DNA from: Penaeus vannamei
Taxonomy: Eukaryota; Arthropoda; Malacostraca; Decapoda; Penaeidae
Reading direction: 5' to 3'
Assembly: GCF_042767895.1 (NCBI RefSeq)
Contig: NC_091577.1
Coordinates: 22,624,102 to 22,634,101 of the forward strand
DNA: 10,000 nucleotides
Shown here piece by piece: positions 1 to 10,000 of this stretch (positions are counted from its first letter, which is position 1; each line of letters opens with the position of its first letter). Made by a program: the position numbers and the translations under genes. The notes beneath the pieces were generated by a model that searched no databases, was not told the origin of the DNA, and saw only the letters and a list, made by a program, of their open reading frames with translations.

Positions 1-230
1 AGAATGAAATGGTGTTTGTATTTTTTTTTTTCAGTTTTGAGCAACTCCATTAGTACATTTTTGAGTCTTAAATTTCCAGTTTTTTTCATCTTCGTAAATC
101 TACCTAATATCGTGTAACACCGAAGGGAACGACACTGGTTTATTTTAAAGTAATTTAACGTGATGCAGCTATGTAACTGAATGATTTTTAATGGGGGTCT
201 TTCGTATAACGTTATATACTTTCATTCTTA

Positions 231-232
<2 letters not shown>
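1..232. other. AT-rich non-coding DNA, nothing recognised
   Basis: I see no coding frame with protein-like composition, no RNA gene and no clear repeat here apart from a short poly-T run near 25-36. Confidence 0.5.

Positions 233-317
<85 letters not shown>
233..317. repeat. (CT)n microsatellite
   Basis: About 42 uninterrupted CT dinucleotides. The tract is all-pyrimidine on the plus strand and could adopt triplex (H-DNA) structure. Open frames crossing it on both strands only encode Ser-Leu or Arg-Glu repeats and are not genes. In arthropods (GA)n/(CT)n tracts can be bound by GAGA-type factors; nothing here shows that this copy is regulatory. Confidence 0.97.
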
Positions 318-319
<2 letters not shown>

Positions 320-1470
320 CTGGTCTTGCAATCCTGCTGACCTACGTTCGTTCCTGCGCGCCACCAGTGAACAGTATCCCCGGCCATTCCTTGCACAAAG
401 GGGGAGATTTAGAAAGCAAAATAAAACAGATAATGTCACAGCAAAGAATATCTATCGTAACAAATGGAAGTGAAACTAAAAAAAAAAATCTCTAGGTTCG
501 CATATGCAATCTCAACCCTCCTTGATCGGGAAAGTGTATATATTTCTTACCTGTATTCCTATAAAATCAAAGTCTTTTAAGAAAAAGCCAACAGTAACAA
601 TTACATAAAAATACAGCTGTAATTTATACCCTTAAAATCAATTGATATCGCTTACTTTGGTTTTTCATATATAGGTACAGAGGCAGGGCGTATATTTTTT
701 TTATCAAATATATACAAGGAGATAGATACTGATACATAGATATATATAAATACACACGAATAAACACAGACACACAGAAATATGAGTGTGTGTGTATATA
801 GATAAATAGATAGATGAATATAGATATAAAGATATATTGAGATTCTACATGGAAGAGAGAACTGCGTCACAAAATACAAATATACGTTGGTGTCTTTTCT
901 CTCGCTAACCAAGAGAATGCAGATGATGATAGTGATCAATTATCTGAAATCTCCGCCCTGGAAACCGAGCAGAGCACCTGGCAGGCAACAGAAAATCGAG
1001 ATGCGAAGGAACAGTTATTTTCACCGGAGTACAATAACCCTGGCAGGTTGAAATTAACTAATGACAAGATGCAGTTCATAAAAGCAGCATTTTTGCACTC
1101 ACAACACGTTTATCTTAACTGTGATAAATCCAGATTATGCCGGATTGCTCTCTCTTTTTCGTAAGGATATTCCATTCCTTGGAAAAAGTCAGTTAACGGG
1201 TCACTCTCAAAACGCCACGCCATATATATATGTTTTTTTCTAACATTATACAGCAAGCATGAGTGATACAGGCTTGGTGTTCAACAATGTAAATGAAAAA
1301 CCGAACGAATATTTCACATACATTTTTTGGTTCGAACTGTCAGTTGTGTTTAATGATCTGTTTGCTTAAGATCTGCTTTAATGAATTGATATCTTTATTC
1401 CTTTCCTAAGCATTTATTATGGCTTCAAATGCTTCAAACGTGCATAGGAATTGGAATATTCACAATATTA
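318..1470. other. Intergenic AT-rich DNA without a recognised gene
   Basis: I find no exon or RNA gene. Positions about 669-840 are a degenerate mix of TA, GATA, CA and GT steps, probably an old decayed microsatellite. A slightly GC-richer patch lies at about 944-1045 (CTCCGCCCTGG and neighbours), but it has no protein-like frame that I can defend. An upstream untranslated exon of the downstream gene cannot be excluded from sequence alone. Confidence 0.5.
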
Positions 1471-1512
1471 CACACACTCTCTCTCTCTCTCTCTCCCTCT
1501 GTGTGTGTGTGT

Positions 1513-1555
<43 letters not shown>

Positions 1556-1652
1556 TGTGTAAGCGTGTGTGTGTGTGTGTAAGCGCGTGTGTGTGTGTGT
1601 CCCTCTTTCTTTCTCTATCTCTCTCTCCCTCCCTCCCTCCCTCCCTCCCTCC

Positions 1653-1687
<35 letters not shown>

Positions 1688-1693
1688 TGTGTG
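1471..1693. repeat. Compound CT/GT/CCCT microsatellite, left flank of the LINE
   Basis: In order the block has a short CA start, (CT)n to about 1499, (GT)n with interruptions (GTACGTG, GTAAGCG, GTAAGCGCG) to 1600, the motif CCCTCTTTCTTTCTCT at 1601-1616, (CCCT)n at about 1627-1653, (CT)n, and a final (GT)n to 1693. It ends directly at the 3' terminal repeats of the minus-strand LINE. The central part (GTAAG, GT run, CCCTCTTTCTTTCTCT) recurs at 3031-3074, so the two blocks appear related. Confidence 0.95.
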
Positions 1694-1724
1694 TTCTTAC
1701 CTAGTTGTTCTTACCTAGTTGTTC
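1694..1724 (-). repeat. 14-bp terminal tandem repeat of the LINE
   Basis: The 14-bp unit TTCTTACCTAGTTG (plus strand) occurs twice in perfect tandem (1694-1707 and 1708-1721), followed by TTC as the start of a third copy. It lies at the 3' end of the minus-strand LINE, where CR1-like elements carry short repeats used in priming. It passes directly into the (GT)n tract. Confidence 0.8.
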
Positions 1725-1746
1725 GAATACGGGAGAAGAGCTATGC

Positions 1747-2821
1747 TCAGTTGGTCCCGTCTGCTATATTTAAATTATCGTATATCTTTTTAAATTGATG
1801 CACAGTTTTGGCACACACTACTTGATTGGGGAGACTGTTCCACGATTCAATAATTCTGTTTGGGAAACTATATTTTTTTACATCTTTATCACCTCTTTTT
1901 AGTCAACTTTTTGTTGTGTCCTCTCGTTCTTCTTGTGTTCAAGATCAAAAAGTCATCCTTATCTATCTTCACTCTTCCTGTAATGCAGTTGAAAAGCATA
2001 ATCATGTCCCCCCTTTTCCTTCTTTCTTCCAAGGTAGTAAGTCCTAATTTCTGTAGTCTGTCTTCGTAACTCAGATCTCTTAGGGTAGGTGCCCATCTTG
2101 TCGCCGCTCTTTGGACTCTTTCCAGTTTGTCAATATCTTTTTTTAAGTGTGGACTCCATACTGCTGCACCGCACTCAAGACTTGATCTTATGATTGCTTT
2201 AATGATCTTCTTTGCCATATCTTCGCCCACATACACGAATGTCCTCTTCATGTTGGCAATCAGTCCTAACATTTTGTGGACCTTTTCATTTATATGGTCA
2301 TTTGGATTTAGGTTTCTATTTATGATTATCCCAAGATCTTTTTCCCTGTCAGCTGTGTCTAATACTGCGTCCCCTAATTTGTATTGGAATAGTGGGCGAT
2401 TTCTACTTTCTCCAAATCTGACTACGTGGCATTTATTGGTATTGAATTCCATTTTCCATGTACAACTCCACGTGAATAAGTTCTCGATGTCACTTTGGAG
2501 GCATTGGCATTAGACGTCTGTTATCCTCTTTTGTATCTTTGCGTCATCTGTAAACATATTCAGATAACTACCTGGGCTTATGTTTGACTCTAAATCATTG
2601 ACGAAAATAGTAAACATAATCGGCGCCAACACCGATCCTTGAGGCACTCCGCTGGTTACTCGTCGCCATGTAGAATGCTTTCCTCTAATTACTGTACTCA
2701 TTTGTCTTTCATGAAGAAAGTCCTTCATCTATGCGAGTAGGTTGCCTTTCACTCCACCTAGGTGCTCTAATATCCATAGTAGTCTTCTATGAGACATCTT
2801 ATCAAAAGCCTTTTTAAAGTC
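1747..2821 (-). pseudogene. LINE ORF2 reverse transcriptase fragment, broken
   Basis: Read on the minus strand from 2821, the fragment begins DFKKAFDKMSH (RT motif of the LDFxKAFDxVxH type). It continues through an in-frame TAG at 2729-2731 (LLA-stop-MKDF, probably once Trp), the SGVPQGSVLAP block and the catalytic-site region FTDDAK, which stands for the usual FADDTK. An in-frame TAA follows at 2510-2512 (after KRITDV). Next come CQCLQSDIENLFTWS, MEFNTNKCHVVRFG, DLGIIINRNL, SLECGAAVWSP and LERVQRAATR up to RRTRGHNKKLTKKR. A frameshift near 1890 then moves the frame; the remaining tail reads RIIESWNSLP and ends at a TGA at 1747-1749. Two stops plus a frameshift make it non-functional. The endonuclease domain and ORF1 are absent. 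Confidence 0.9.
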
Positions 2822-3208
<387 letters not shown>

Positions 3209-3447
3209 AATAACAATAAAACAATAATGATGATGACATGATGGTGATTGTGACGAGGATGACTACATAAAATACGAATGTGATAGTAATTGTAATAGTA
3301 ATGATAGTAATGGTGATGACGAGGATGACGATGGCGAAGATTATGAAACTGATGACTATAATGATAATATTGAAGATGATAATGATAAATTTGATGATGG
3401 TGATGTCAATGATAATGATGATGATGATGATGATTATAATGAGTGAT
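3209..3447. repeat. Imperfect (GAT)n / (AAT)n trinucleotide region
   Basis: About 240 bp are made almost entirely of GAT, AAT, GAC and related trinucleotides on the plus strand, with the purest stretch (GAT repeats) at 3414-3434. It looks like an old, decayed trinucleotide microsatellite that borders the CT block. I see no coding function. Confidence 0.8.
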
Positions 3448-3993
3448 TAGTTAGTATACGATTTATCTGTCACGAATTCAGATATACGAAAATTAAAAGA
3501 ATTAATGCACATTCTAAAAGCAGTTTTACTTTCGGTCCTGAATGCATGGAAATATACTATAGTTCCAGTAAAAACAAAATATAGAAAGTGTGACCAGTCC
3601 AGTCAACCAAAGAAAACGGAATCACTTTGCAATGGGTAGTTTACATAAAATGAGATATAGTTACATACATACATACATACATATACATGAATTAATACAT
3701 AGGTAAAGATATAAATATCAATATAGATAAAGAAATGTACATGCATGTGTCATACTTATTGCAATAATGAATATAATCGTCAATGAACGTCAAATTATAT
3801 TTCAAGAAATGTTCAAACGTGAAATTAAGATTAAAGAGGAAAAATTTTTTTCATCTATAGAAATAAAGATTTTTTGAAAACTGTTTAAGAAATAAAAATA
3901 AAAATGAATAAATCCTTCAATGAATGCGTGTTTACATTCCGCCCCGGCCACTTGTATGACAGTCGGAAGAAAACACGTCAAAGAGTAATAGCA
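3448..3993 (+). other. Presumed 5' flank and 5' UTR of the IMPA gene
   Basis: This AT-rich stretch lies immediately upstream of the IMPA start codon. It includes a short (ACAT)n tract at 3663-3682 and a small CG-bearing patch at 3939-3951 (TTCCGCCCCGGCC) about 45 bp before the ATG. I see no convincing TATA box or initiator, so the transcription start is not placed. The 5' UTR may begin in this stretch, or an untranslated exon may lie further upstream. Confidence 0.4.
3663..3682. repeat. (ACAT)5 microsatellite
   Basis: Five perfect ACAT units in the upstream flank of the gene, followed by a degenerate ATATACATG stretch. Confidence 0.9.
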
Positions 3994-9318
<5,325 letters not shown>

Positions 9319-10000
9319 GTTGGTGTCCTGATGAAAGACCAATGGGGTGGGGCTAATTAACAAGTTATTCTTGTGCTACAACACAACACTTAAGAAAGTA
9401 AATAATGAAAATGAATCAATAAGCATGATTGATAGAAGAGACCATGGTTGAAGAAATGAATAGCGAGGTCAATATCATGTTGGATAAGAAATTCTGATGT
9501 ATCTCATTCATATTATGAGGCTGGTTTTGGCTAAATAAACATACTGTTTGGTGGTGGAGGATGTTTTGTTCAGGAAATTGAGAAGTTCAGTGTTGTGGAA
9601 AGTAACTTCAAGCTTCTGAAGTTTTACAATTGTTTTCCCTTGAAAAAACAGATCTTATGGTTTGTGTTCTTTGCTCCTGAAGTTCCCCATCCAGTGTTTG
9701 AATTAATGACTTTGGGACTGGTCTTTTTAACAGCAAATATACTTGTGTTTGTAATAATTTTATACCTAACGGGCTGTCTAAAATGTTGTACTTGATCCTT
9801 TGACATGGGTATTTTGTAAGGTCAAACATACTCTGAAGATGTAAATATAGAAGAATAATTATATATACACTTTCTTCGGAATTTTGTTTGAAGGCAAGCA
9901 AGAGCTGAAGTATGTTATGGACAGATGAAGAAATAAGTGAAATATTTTGAAATGGTGATAATTATCATAATGATGATAATGATTTTAACATTTTGAAAGT
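9319..10000 (+). other. Intron downstream of exon 5b (continues beyond window)
   Basis: No match to the expected C-terminal IMPA segment is visible, so the last exon lies further on. The stretch includes an in-frame stop for exon 5b read-through (9354-9356) and a possible polyadenylation site at 9534. The frame at 9595-9795 is hydrophobic but has no recognised domain. The final 50 bp are GAT/AAT-rich, with the palindrome TGATAATTATCA near 9956. Confidence 0.7.
9534..9569 (+). terminator. Candidate polyadenylation signal after exon 5b
   Basis: AATAAA at 9534-9539 is followed by a GT-rich stretch at about 9543-9569 (TGTTTGGTGGTGG, then TGTTTTGTT). This is the usual arrangement of signal and downstream element. 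It lies 178 bp after the in-frame stop reached if exon 5b is not spliced. A chance AATAAA in AT-rich intron DNA is the alternative. Confidence 0.35.

Larger units (their letters stand above)
1694..2821 (-). mobile_element. 5'-truncated non-LTR retrotransposon (LINE), CR1/Jockey-like
   Basis: The minus strand carries the second half of a LINE ORF2: reverse transcriptase palm motifs, the thumb region and the typical C-terminal tail, followed by a short 3' UTR and a terminal tandem repeat. The 5' end stops abruptly at a microsatellite at 2821/2822. This is the usual 5' truncation of LINE copies, or it reflects later microsatellite expansion. Ending in short tandem repeats rather than poly-A is typical of CR1-like elements. 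Assignment to the CR1/Jockey group rests on the pattern of RT and C-terminal motifs; the exact clade is not resolved. In-frame stops and a frameshift show that the copy is dead. Confidence 0.88.

Noticed and set aside
181..495. Frames crossing the first (CT)n tract
   Set aside because: Low-complexity translation of a dinucleotide repeat with unrelated flanks; no domain, splice context or homologous pattern.
2127..2513. 128-residue plus-strand frame opposite the LINE
   Set aside because: It is the antisense shadow of the reverse transcriptase fragment, whose minus-strand frame has clear RT motifs.
9595..9795. 66-residue hydrophobic frame after exon 5b, considered as the final IMPA exon
   Set aside because: It lacks the GPFDLMSRR-like segment expected for the IMPA C-terminus, and the hydrophobicity follows from T-rich DNA.

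Overview
The window is eukaryotic genomic DNA carrying most of one intron-containing gene, several transposon relics and an unusually heavy load of microsatellites. Exons have clean GT-AG borders, one gene covers more than 5 kb, and the microsatellites are long and compound (CT, GT, CA, AT and hexanucleotide arrays, about a fifth of the window). This density, with a CR1/Jockey-like LINE and an animal-type inositol monophosphatase, suggests an arthropod, most likely a decapod crustacean such as a penaeid shrimp. The taxon is inferred; the gene identity is read directly.

Layout. Positions 1-1470 are AT-rich non-coding DNA with one (CT)n tract. Positions 1471-3208 hold a minus-strand, 5'-truncated, stop-containing LINE reverse transcriptase (1694-2821) between two related compound microsatellites. 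Positions 3209-3993 are an imperfect GAT-rich repeat and the presumed upstream region of the gene. From 3994 the plus strand encodes inositol monophosphatase (IMPA-type): exon 1 (3994-4059), exon 2 (6124-6257), exon 3 (6513-6772), exon 4 (7314-7419), then two versions of exon 5 (7674-7825 and 9167-9318). The final exon(s), expected to encode about the last 35-40 residues, lie beyond position 10000.

Main result. Exon 5 is present twice. Both copies are exactly 152 nt, have the same phases (2 in, 1 out), and encode 50 full codons aligning without gaps, 28 of them identical. Both keep the metal-ligand WDxAAG motif. They differ at the position equivalent to human IMPA1 Glu213, which contacts the inositol substrate: Thr in 5a, His in 5b. 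Splicing both in series gives a stop five codons into 5b, and skipping both should shift the frame, so the layout is that of mutually exclusive exons. Exon 4 also has a partial, decayed tandem copy just upstream (7223-7313). Its acceptor is mutated and a 312-bp non-autonomous hAT-like element (6881-7192, with an imperfect 8-bp target duplication) sits immediately before it. The locus therefore seems to have duplicated internal exons more than once.

The 1.34-kb intron between 5a and 5b contains (CATACT)11, (CACTCT)11, (CA)54 and (AT)48 arrays. These could affect splicing or simply be neutral expansions. Exon 5b is also followed by an in-frame stop and an AATAAA with GT-rich downstream sequence, so an alternative reading is a terminal exon for a shortened isoform.
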